From an uncultured Dysosmobacter sp. (GTDB lineage: Bacteria; Bacillota; Clostridia; Oscillospirales; Oscillospiraceae): a stretch of DNA of 6,963 nt. Made by a program: the position numbers and the translations under genes. The stretch spans positions 1 through 6,963 of the forward strand of contig CAKTSC010000071.1 of the NCBI GenBank assembly GCA_934597465.1, in the 5' to 3' direction. The notes beneath the pieces are model-generated. The model was not told the origin of the DNA, made no database searches, and was given only the letters and a program-made list of their open reading frames with translations. Positions within the stretch are counted from its first letter, which is position 1. Each line of letters opens with the position of its first letter. Shown in pieces: positions 1-5,482 of the stretch.

Positions 1-33
1 CGCCAGATTCTCGATGTGCAGCAGCTCCAGCAT
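1..33 (-). CDS. recN: DNA repair protein RecN, N-terminal fragment
   Basis: Only the first 11 codons are inside the window; they read MLELLHIENLA and run off the left edge. RecN is an SMC-like ATPase that acts at double-strand breaks, and its family typically begins with a very similar strand (M-L-x-x-L-x-I-x-N-L-A) leading to the Walker A region, which would lie outside. The ATG at 31-33 is preceded by a strong AAGGAGG ribosome binding site (42-48, 8-nt spacer). The gene starts 21 bases after the argR stop, and argR-recN adjacency is standard in Firmicutes. The identification rests on this short match plus gene order; another ATPase with a similar N-terminus cannot be excluded from 11 residues alone. 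Confidence 0.72.
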   Translation of the reverse strand, partial: MLELLHIENLA

Positions 34-54
34 AGGCTTTCCCTCCTTCGGGCG

Positions 55-504
55 TTACAGCATCTCCCGGATCTCCTGGCAGAAGAGCTCCGCCGCGTCG
101 GTGTCCTTCATCACGAGGAAGACCGTGTTCTCCCCGGCAAGGGAGCCCACAAGGCCCGCGATGTCCATGTGATCCAGGGCCTCGCAGGCGCCGCCGGCGA
201 GACCCGACAGGGTCTTGATGACCACCATGTTCTGGGCGCTGTCCACGCTGGTGATGCTCTCTTTGAAGATGGTGCGGAGCTTGTCCGCCACGTTGAGCCG
301 GGCCCGGTTCACGGACACGGCATAGCGGTAGATACCCTGGCCCACGGGCTCCTTGATGAGGTGCATCTGCTTGATGTCCCGGGAGATGGTGGCCTGGGTG
401 GAGCGGATGCCCCGCTCCGCCAGGCGATCCAGGAGCTGCTCCTGGGTCTCGATGTTTTCCGCGGCAATGATCTCAAGGATCGTATTCTGACGGTCATTTT
501 TCAT
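55..504 (-). CDS. argR: Arginine repressor ArgR/AhrC
   Basis: This 149-residue protein has the normal length and two-domain layout of ArgR, a hexameric DNA-binding regulator of arginine synthesis and breakdown. Residues 1-70 form the winged helix; the recognition helix is around STQATISRDIKQ (35-46). Residues 78-149 match the oligomerisation and arginine-binding domain (GLAGGACEALD 101-111, LVGSLAGENT 118-127). The usual arginine-contacting GDDT motif reads GENT here, and the Gln usual in the preceding loop (GxAQ) is Gly104, so ligand binding may differ. An in-frame extension upstream to 573 is rejected because the ATG at 502-504 has a perfect AGGAGG site (513-518, 8-nt spacer) and gives the family N-terminus. 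The start overlaps the end of nadK by 11 bases, so it is probably translationally coupled. No separate promoter or ARG box is evident immediately upstream. Confidence 0.93.
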   Translation of the reverse strand: MKNDRQNTILEIIAAENIETQEQLLDRLAERGIRSTQATISRDIKQMHLIKEPVGQGIYRYAVSVNRARLNVADKLRTIFKESITSVDSAQNMVVIKTLSGLAGGACEALDHMDIAGLVGSLAGENTVFLVMKDTDAAELFCQEIREML

Positions 505-1372
505 TGCTGTATCCTCCTGGCAGCATTTTTTTGGCGAAGATCTCGCAGAAACTCTTTTCGCTGAGACGGACAAGACGGGTCACGTGCTTGGATCGGCGCA
601 CCACCACACGGTCGCCCTGGCGCAGGGCGAAGGCCCGGCTCTCATCCACGAAGAGGTAGATGGGCTTGCGGCCGTTGCCCTCCATGGTGACGGTAAGGGT
701 GTGCTCCGGCGAGAGAACGTAGGAGGAGAAGCGCATGTTATGGGTGCAGATGGGGCAGAGCACCAGGATCTCCGCCTCCGGCTCCACCACGGGGCCCCCC
801 GCCGAGAGGGCGTAGGCCGTGGAGCCGGTGGGGGTGGCGATGATGACGCCGTCCCCGGCGATGTCCGCCAGGTGGTGGCCGTCGGACTCCACCCGCAGGT
901 GGATGACGTGGGAGATGGGGCCCTCCCGGATGACGGCGTCGTTGAGGCCCAGGTTCTGGTAGATCTGCCGCCCGTCCCGGATGACGCTGACATCCAGCAT
1001 CATGCGGTCTTCCGTTGCGAAGTTCCAGCCCTTGAGATCCCGGATGCGCTCGATCTCCCCGGCCTCCAGCTCCGCGATGAAGCCCAGGCTCCCCATGTTG
1101 ATGCCCAGCACTGGCACCTGGTTGAGGGCTGTGAGCTTGGCAAGGTGCAGAATGGTGCCGTCTCCGCCGAAGGTGATAAGGAGGTCGGCTCTCTGCATCT
1201 CCGGCAGCAGGGGCCGGAGCTTGGCACCGGGGAAATCCTCCTCCTTCTGGCTGCGGAAGGGGGAGCAGATGACAGTCTCAAAGCCCAGCTCCCGCAGGAT
1301 GCCCTCCGCCCGGAGGGTGGCCGTCAGCTCCCGGTCCCGGCCGGGATTGGGGCATAGGATGATCCGCTTCAT
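494..1372 (-). CDS. nadK: NAD kinase (ATP- or polyphosphate-dependent)
   Basis: A 292-residue NAD kinase, the enzyme that phosphorylates NAD to NADP in the cytoplasm. Visible family motifs are the phosphate-binding FGGDGT (68-73), NMGSLGF (92-98), the NAD-contacting NDAVIR (144-149) and the glycine-rich DGVIIATPTGSTAYALSAGG (174-193). The length is usual for bacterial NadK. The segment after the last motif, ICTHNM (208-213), replaces the more usual P-H-(T/S)-L type sequence of this loop, a mild oddity. The ATG at 1370-1372 overlaps the tlyA stop as ATGA, with an AGGGGA-type purine stretch just upstream. The 3' end overlaps argR by 11 bases. A tlyA-nadK-argR-recN order is common in Clostridia, whereas Bacillus lacks nadK at this position. 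Confidence 0.96.
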   Translation of the reverse strand: MKRIILCPNPGRDRELTATLRAEGILRELGFETVICSPFRSQKEEDFPGAKLRPLLPEMQRADLLITFGGDGTILHLAKLTALNQVPVLGINMGSLGFIAELEAGEIERIRDLKGWNFATEDRMMLDVSVIRDGRQIYQNLGLNDAVIREGPISHVIHLRVESDGHHLADIAGDGVIIATPTGSTAYALSAGGPVVEPEAEILVLCPICTHNMRFSSYVLSPEHTLTVTMEGNGRKPIYLFVDESRAFALRQGDRVVVRRSKHVTRLVRLSEKSFCEIFAKKMLPGGYSNEK

Positions 1373-2184
1373 TCGTTCCCCTCCCCTGCCGCGCGCAGCG
1401 TTTCGTGGGACTCCGCCACCAGGGCCCGAAGGTCGGCTTCCACTTCCTGCCCCTCCCCCTTGCGGAGATAGCCCAGATACTCGATGTTGCCCTCCGGCCC
1501 CCGGATGGGGGAATACGTCAGGCCAAGAAGGGTAAAGCCAGAGTCCTTTACATGCTGCCGGAAGTGCTCCAGCACCTCAAGATGCACGGCGGGATCCCGG
1601 ACGACGCCCTTCTTCCCCACCTTCTCCCGCCCGGCCTCGAACTGGGGCTTCACCAGGCAGGCGACCTGGCCGCCCTCCTTCAGCACCGTGTAAACGGCGG
1701 GCAGGATCAGCTTCAGGGAGATGAAGCTCACGTCGATGGAGGCGAAATCCAGCTCGTCGGGGATCAGGCTGTGGTCAAGGTAGCGGGCGTTGGTGCGCTC
1801 CAGGCAGATGACCCGGGGATCCTGCCGGAGCTTCCAGGCAAGCTGGCCGTAGCCCACGTCCACGGCGTAGACCTTCTCCGCGCCGTTTTGCAGCATGCAG
1901 TCGGTAAAGCCGCCGGTGGAGGCCCCGATATCCCCGCAGACGCAGCCCGTCAGGGTGATGGGGAAGGTGGCCATGGCCTTCTCCAGCTTCAGGCCGCCCC
2001 GGCTCACGTAGCGCAGGGTATTGCCCCGGATCTCGATCTCCGCCGCCTCGTCCACGGCGGCGCCGGGCTTGTCCGCCCGCTGGCCCTTCACGAAGACCAG
2101 GCCGCTCATAATGGTGGCCTGGGCCTTCTGCCGGCTCTCCTGCAGTCCACGCTCCACCAGCAGCGCGTCCAGTCGCTTCTTCAC
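1369..2184 (-). CDS. tlyA: TlyA family rRNA 2'-O-methyltransferase (S4 domain + RrmJ-like fold)
   Basis: A 271-residue protein with an N-terminal S4 RNA-binding domain (about 3-65, beginning KRLDALLVERGL) followed by an SAM-dependent methyltransferase domain. The SAM loop is DIGASTGGFTD (85-95), with DVSFIS (151-156) and LVKPQFEAG (178-186) downstream. The K-D-K-E tetrad described for Mycobacterium tuberculosis TlyA (K69, D154, K182, E238) appears here as K66, D151, K179 and E235, each shifted by exactly three. Characterised TlyA enzymes methylate ribose at 16S C1409 and/or 23S C1920; older databases call the family hemolysin. The start is GTG (2182-2184), overlapping the dxs stop as GTGA, with a good GGAGGTGAT binding site upstream. 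The stop overlaps the nadK start by four bases. Confidence 0.94.
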   Translation of the reverse strand: MKKRLDALLVERGLQESRQKAQATIMSGLVFVKGQRADKPGAAVDEAAEIEIRGNTLRYVSRGGLKLEKAMATFPITLTGCVCGDIGASTGGFTDCMLQNGAEKVYAVDVGYGQLAWKLRQDPRVICLERTNARYLDHSLIPDELDFASIDVSFISLKLILPAVYTVLKEGGQVACLVKPQFEAGREKVGKKGVVRDPAVHLEVLEHFRQHVKDSGFTLLGLTYSPIRGPEGNIEYLGYLRKGEGQEVEADLRALVAESHETLRAAGEGNE

Positions 2185-4049
2185 GGGGCCATCACCTCCC
2201 TCACAGCCGCCGCCATGCCGCGGCGATCCAGTCCAAACCGCTCCCAGAGCTGGCGCACGCTGCCCTCCGGTGCGAAAGTCTTGCCAAGATTCCGTAAAAC
2301 CAGTCCCTCTGGCTCCCAGCCGTGCTCCGTCAGGATGGCCGTCACCCGCTGGCCCACGCAGCCCGCGCCCATGGCGTCCTCCACCACCGCCAGGCGGCGG
2401 ACGGAGCCCAGGGGCCGGAGATCCTCCCAGTCCAGGGGTGAGATCCGGTTGAGCTTATAGACGGCGGTCTCCATGCCCTCGGCCGAGAGGGCCTCTGCTG
2501 CGGCCAAGGCCTCGTTCACCAGGATGCCGTAGGTGAGGATGGCGGCGTCGCCGCCCTGCCGCAGGCAGGTAAGGGCATCCTCCCCGGCGTCCGTGCGGTA
2601 GTCCCCCTCCCCGCCCCGGGGGTAGCGGACGGCCGCAGGGCCGGTGCAGCGGAAGAGGGCGTCCCGCAGCATCCGCCGGAGCTCGGCGAAGCTTGCGGGG
2701 CAGTAGACGGTAAAGCCCGGGATCTCCGGGAGGAAGAGGGCGTCGAAGCAGCCGTGGTGGGTCTCGCCGTCGGCGCCCACGAGACCGGCCCGATCCACCC
2801 CCAGCACCACGTGGAGCCCCTGAAGGGCGATGTCGTGGATCAGCATGTCATAGCTTCGCTGCAAAAAGCTGGAGTACACCGCGAAGACCGGCAGCATCCC
2901 CTGCCGGGCGAGGCCCGCCGCCATGGCGGCGCCGTGGCCCTCGGCGATGCCCACGTCGAAGAAGCGGTCAGGGTACGCCCCCGCGAAGTGGCCCAGCCCC
3001 GTGCCGTCCGCCATGGCGGCGGTGACGGCGCAGACCCGGGGATCCTGAGCGGCGCAGTCCTCCAGTGTGCGGCCGAAGACGGAGGAGAAGCTCTCCCCCG
3101 AGGGGGGGATCACGCCGGTCTCCGGGTCGAAGGGCCCCACGCCGTGGTAGCGTCCGGGGTTCCGCTCGGCGTAGGCGCAGCCCTTGCCCTTCACGGTGCG
3201 CACATGCACCAGCACCGGGCCCTGGAGCTCCCGGGCCCACTCCAGCGTGTTGCAGAGCCGGGGCAGGTCGTGGCCGTCCACCGGCCCGAGATAGGTGAAG
3301 CCCATGTCCTCAAAGAGGCTGCTGCTGGGGTAAAGGCTCCGCTTGAGGAAGGTCTTCACCCGGTGGTTGAAGCGGTAGAGGGGATTTTTCGCCGGGTGCT
3401 TGCCGAAAAGGCTCCGGTACCACTTCTTGAAGTGGTAGTAAGCCGGACGGGAGCGCAGGCGCTCCAGATGCTCGCTGACGGCGCCCACATTGGGGTTGAT
3501 GGACATGCCGTTGTCGTTGAGGATCACGATGAGGGGCTCGCCGGAGGCTCCGGCGTCGTTGAGTCCCTCGTAGGCAAGGCCGCCGGAGAGGGCCCCGTCC
3601 CCGATGAGGGCCAGCACCTGGTAATCCTGGTGCTGCAGACTCCTGGCCCGGGCCATGCCCAGGGCCACGGACACGGAGTTGGAGGCGTGGCCCGCGATGA
3701 AGGCGTCGTGAACGCTCTCCCGGGGCTTGGGGAAGCCGGAGAGTCCGTCCAGCTGCCGCAGGGTGGAAAAGAGCTCCCGACGCCCGGTGAGGGCCTTGTG
3801 GACGTAGCACTGGTGGCCCACGTCGAAGACCAGGCGGTCACGCTCCGTGTCGAAGCAGCGGTGAATGGCCACGGTGAGCTCCACCGCTCCCAGGTTGGAG
3901 GCCAGGTGCCCCCCGGTTTGGGAGACGCTGTCCACCAGGAATTGCCGCAGCTCCCGGCAGAGCTGGGGGAGCTGGTCGTTTGGCAGGGCTTTCACGTCCT
4001 GCGGGGAATGGATATCTTCCAGAATCACAGAGGGATTCCTCTCTTTCAT
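2181..4049 (-). CDS. dxs: 1-deoxy-D-xylulose-5-phosphate synthase
   Basis: A 622-residue thiamine-diphosphate enzyme that condenses pyruvate with glyceraldehyde 3-phosphate to DXP, the entry step of the MEP isoprenoid pathway. Visible features are GGHLASNLG (46-54, with H48), FDVGHQ (75-80), the ThDP/Mg motif GDG (150-152) with Asn178/Asn180 downstream, the catalytic Glu370 in DVGIAEGH, DRAGLVGADGETHHG (419-433) and RYPRG (475-479). The usual IAEQHA reads IAEGHG here. The frame is open 57 codons further upstream, but that stretch has no Dxs character and crosses promoter and hairpin elements. The ATG at 4047-4049 gives the family N-terminus and normal length. Its GGAG binding site (4056-4059, 6-nt spacer) lies inside a hairpin. 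It appears to head the dxs-tlyA-nadK-argR-recN unit, with its own promoter, and ends overlapping tlyA. Confidence 0.97.
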   Translation of the reverse strand: MKERNPSVILEDIHSPQDVKALPNDQLPQLCRELRQFLVDSVSQTGGHLASNLGAVELTVAIHRCFDTERDRLVFDVGHQCYVHKALTGRRELFSTLRQLDGLSGFPKPRESVHDAFIAGHASNSVSVALGMARARSLQHQDYQVLALIGDGALSGGLAYEGLNDAGASGEPLIVILNDNGMSINPNVGAVSEHLERLRSRPAYYHFKKWYRSLFGKHPAKNPLYRFNHRVKTFLKRSLYPSSSLFEDMGFTYLGPVDGHDLPRLCNTLEWARELQGPVLVHVRTVKGKGCAYAERNPGRYHGVGPFDPETGVIPPSGESFSSVFGRTLEDCAAQDPRVCAVTAAMADGTGLGHFAGAYPDRFFDVGIAEGHGAAMAAGLARQGMLPVFAVYSSFLQRSYDMLIHDIALQGLHVVLGVDRAGLVGADGETHHGCFDALFLPEIPGFTVYCPASFAELRRMLRDALFRCTGPAAVRYPRGGEGDYRTDAGEDALTCLRQGGDAAILTYGILVNEALAAAEALSAEGMETAVYKLNRISPLDWEDLRPLGSVRRLAVVEDAMGAGCVGQRVTAILTEHGWEPEGLVLRNLGKTFAPEGSVRQLWERFGLDRRGMAAAVREVMAP

Positions 4050-4053
4050 CTCT

Positions 4054-4074
4054 GGCTCCGGCAATGCCGGAGCC
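4054..4074 (-). promoter_or_regulatory. Hairpin covering the dxs ribosome binding site
   Basis: A perfect inverted repeat with 10-base arms (4054-4063 and 4065-4074) and one central base. As minus-strand RNA it can form nine base pairs, GGCUCCGGC with GCCGGAGCC, around a three-base loop, ending five bases before the dxs ATG. The 3' arm contains GGAG, the only good Shine-Dalgarno candidate for dxs, so the folded form should limit ribosome access. A further short pairing, CCCTGT/ACAGGG (4073-4078 with 4095-4100), sits just upstream and shares two bases with the outer end of this stem. The pairing is seen directly; a regulatory role is inferred. Confidence 0.6.
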
Positions 4075-4111
4075 CTGTTGTCCCGGGCCTTCCCACAGGG
4101 AATGCCGGGCA

Positions 4112-4129
4112 GGGCGCGAAAGCGCGCCC
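4112..4129 (-). promoter_or_regulatory. GC-rich leader hairpin in the dxs 5' untranslated region
   Basis: A perfect seven-base-pair stem of GGGCGCG with CGCGCCC around a four-base loop, lying in the middle of the predicted dxs leader. It has no run of T after it, so it does not look like an intrinsic terminator. It may simply stabilise the message. I recognise no known riboswitch here: the conserved TPP-riboswitch segments are absent. Confidence 0.4.
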
Positions 4130-4173
4130 CGGTGCGCGGCGCCGGTACAGCGCTCCGTCCGCACGATTTTTTT

Positions 4174-4202
4174 AGTATAGCACGCTCCCCATAAATATGC
4201 AA
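4174..4202 (-). promoter_or_regulatory. Sigma-A-type promoter with extended -10, driving dxs
   Basis: On the minus strand the -10 hexamer TATACT (4174-4179) is preceded by TG one base away (4181-4182), giving an extended -10. A partial -35 TTGCAT (4197-4202) lies exactly 17 bases upstream. The area is clearly AT-richer than the surrounding coding DNA. The expected start of transcription is near 4167, in a run of A, which leaves a leader of about 118 nt before the dxs ATG. The hexamers and spacing are seen directly; activity is inferred. Confidence 0.65.
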
Positions 4203-4216
4203 GGTATTCCGTATAT

Positions 4217-4240
4217 ACAAAGTGAGAATTCACACTTTGT
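4217..4240. promoter_or_regulatory. 24-bp near-perfect palindrome, probable operator
   Basis: Arms ACAAAGTG and CACTTTGT flank a self-complementary GAATTC core. Only one symmetric position pair breaks the symmetry, a T on each side of the core. The centre (4228.5) is about 61.5 bases upstream of the predicted dxs transcription start, a position typical of class I activator sites. The GTG-N8-CAC geometry is that of CRP/FNR-family sites, although the flanking bases differ from the Escherichia coli CRP consensus. It is too weakly GC-paired, and lacks a T-tract, to be a convincing terminator. The regulator is unknown. Confidence 0.5.
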
Positions 4241-4253
4241 CCAAGAAGGCGCG

Positions 4254-4289
4254 AAAGCGGCGGCCGGAACACGCTCCGGCCGCCGCTTT
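4254..4289 (-). terminator. Terminator-like hairpin after ispA
   Basis: A perfect 15-base-pair stem (4254-4268 with 4275-4289) closes a six-base loop, with AAAGCGGCGGCCGGA on one arm. It lies 59 bases past the ispA stop and just before the dxs promoter region, where the end of the xseA-xseB-ispA transcript is expected. The T-tract on the minus strand is poor: three T within the stem end, then CGCGCC. Termination may therefore be partial, or the stem may act as an RNA-stabilising 3' end. Confidence 0.6.
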
Positions 4290-4293
4290 CCCT

Positions 4294-4310
4294 CCGGCGC
4301 TGTCCGCCGG
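4294..4310 (-). other. Small stem-loop in the ispA 3' untranslated region
   Basis: Six-base-pair inverted repeat CCGGCG/CGCCGG around a five-base loop, lying between the ispA stop and the large terminator-like stem. It could add to transcript-end structure or be chance in GC-rich DNA. No coding potential is seen between 4050 and 4348 apart from the open upstream extension of the dxs frame. Confidence 0.3.
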
Positions 4311-4348
4311 GGATCGTTATTTTGGGATGTCCGTCCCGGAGGGGAGCC

Positions 4349-5248
4349 TCAGTAGCTCCGGTGGGCCAGGCTGTCCGCCAGGGCCCGGAGGAAGTCGGTT
4401 CCGCCCGGCCAGCTGCCCGTTTCCAGGGCGGCCTTGGCCTGCTCCGTAAGGGCGAGGACGCGCTTCTCGCACTCCTCCAGCCCCAGGATGCTGACATAGG
4501 TGCTCTTACCCTGCTCCGCGTCGGAGCCGATGGGCTTGCCGAACTCCGCCTGGTCGCCCATGACATCCAGCATATCGTCCCGGATCTGGAAGGCAAGGCC
4601 CAGATAGGTGGCGTAGTCCCGGGCGGCGTCCATGCAGCTGCCGTCCACCGTCCGGCGTCCGGCGGCGGCCGCCACGCCCATCATGCAGGCCGCCCGCAGC
4701 AGAGCCCCGGTCTTCTTATCGTTGATGGCCGTCAGCTCCTCCGCCGTGTGGATGACCTTCCTGTCCCCCACGGTGTCCAGATACTGCCCGCCGCACATGC
4801 CGCCCTCTCCGGCGGCCTCGGCCAGAAGACCGGCGGCCACGGCCGGGGCATACTGCCCGTTCCGCCGCCAGGGGCCGGAGGCGGAGAGCACCGTCTGGAA
4901 GGCCGCCGCCTGCAGGGCGTCCCCCGCCAGGGTGGCCATGCACTCGCCGTAGACCTTGTGATTGGTGGGCTTGCCCCGGCGGAGATCGTCGTTATCCATG
5001 CAGGGCAGGTCGTCGTGGATCAGGGAGTAAGTGTGGAGCATCTCCACGCCGCAGCCGAAATTCAGGGCCTCCTCCATGCTCCCGCCGGCGGCCTCGCAGA
5101 ACTTCATGGCGAGGATGGGGCGGATGCGCTTCCCCCCGGCCAGAAGACTGTAACGCATGGCCTCTTGCAGTCCCTCCCCGGGGAAGAACTCCGCCAGGCG
5201 CTTTTCCACCATTTCCTTGGCCAGGGTCATTTCCTTGGTAAGATCCAT
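4349..5248 (-). CDS. ispA: Polyprenyl synthetase, probable farnesyl diphosphate synthase
   Basis: A 299-residue trans-isoprenyl diphosphate synthase that condenses IPP with DMAPP and then GPP. Motifs in order are GGKRIRP (38-44), the first Asp-rich motif DDLPCMD (79-85, followed by NDDLRRGKPTNHKVYGE), KT (179-180) and the second Asp-rich motif DDMLD (224-228). The two-residue insertion in the first motif, and Tyr74 five residues before it, match bacterial type II farnesyl diphosphate synthases, so C15 product is more likely than C20. Chain length cannot be proved from sequence. The ATG (5246-5248) follows the xseB stop by three bases, with GAGGAG inside the end of xseB as binding site. A terminator-like stem follows. 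The xseB-ispA-dxs order is typical of Firmicutes. Confidence 0.95.
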   Translation of the reverse strand: MDLTKEMTLAKEMVEKRLAEFFPGEGLQEAMRYSLLAGGKRIRPILAMKFCEAAGGSMEEALNFGCGVEMLHTYSLIHDDLPCMDNDDLRRGKPTNHKVYGECMATLAGDALQAAAFQTVLSASGPWRRNGQYAPAVAAGLLAEAAGEGGMCGGQYLDTVGDRKVIHTAEELTAINDKKTGALLRAACMMGVAAAAGRRTVDGSCMDAARDYATYLGLAFQIRDDMLDVMGDQAEFGKPIGSDAEQGKSTYVSILGLEECEKRVLALTEQAKAALETGSWPGGTDFLRALADSLAHRSY

Positions 5249-5251
5249 TCC

Positions 5252-5482
5252 TCACTCCTCCGTTTCAAAGGGCAGCTCCACCGGGGCGCCGTCGGGGCCC
5301 TTCATGAGCTTTATCACCTTCTGCTCCGCGCCGTCCAGCTCCCGGGTACACTCCCCGATAAGCCGGGTGCCCTCCTCAAAGAGGGCCAGGGACTCGCTGA
5401 GGGGGGCGTCCCCCCGCTCCAGGGCGGAGACGATCTCCTCCAGCCGCGCCAGCTTGCCCTCAAAGGGCACTTTCCTTGCCAT
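5252..5482 (-). CDS. xseB: Exodeoxyribonuclease VII small subunit
   Basis: A 76-residue helical protein of standard XseB length. The family core FEGKLARLEEIVSALERGD (7-25) is followed by APLSESLALFEEGTRLIGEC (26-45), then a charged helix and an acidic tail. XseB subunits assemble on the XseA large subunit to form exonuclease VII, which degrades single-stranded DNA. The open frame extends upstream to 5575 inside xseA, but the ATG at 5480-5482 has an AAAGGAG site seven bases upstream and gives the family N-terminus. The gene overlaps the 3' end of xseA by 23 bases, consistent with coupled synthesis of the two subunits. Confidence 0.95.
   Translation of the reverse strand: MARKVPFEGKLARLEEIVSALERGDAPLSESLALFEEGTRLIGECTRELDGAEQKVIKLMKGPDGAPVELPFETEE

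Noticed and set aside
505..573. Upstream extension of argR to 573
   Set aside because: The added residues are the nadK 3' end read in another frame; the ATG at 504 has a perfect AGGAGG site and gives the normal ArgR length.
4050..4167. TPP riboswitch upstream of dxs, since Dxs uses thiamine diphosphate
   Set aside because: The conserved TPP-riboswitch core segments, such as CTGAGA and its partner strand, are not present in the leader.
2754..4175. Long plus-strand open frames (473 aa here; also 400 aa at 4322-5524, 398 aa at 5157-6353, 351 aa at 1405-2460)
   Set aside because: They lie antisense to clearly identified dxs, ispA, xseA and tlyA. Their translations are His-, Gly-, Ala- and Arg-rich low-complexity sequence typical of antisense frames in GC-rich DNA, with no family motifs.
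4050..4220. Upstream extension of the dxs frame by 57 codons (TTG start at 4220)
   Set aside because: The extension crosses the predicted promoter and leader hairpins, shows no Dxs similarity, and would exceed the usual family length; the ATG at 4049 fits the family N-terminus.
4217..4240. Reading the palindrome as an ARG box for the nearby ArgR
   Set aside because: One side contains TGTGAAT, resembling an ARG half-site, but the true dyad centre and the other half do not match the ARG box pattern.
4212..4244. Second promoter made of TTGGAC and TATATA across the palindrome
   Set aside because: The spacing is 21 bases, too long for a standard sigma-A promoter, and no better -10 occurs at 16-19 bases; the extended -10 promoter at 4174-4202 is a better fit.
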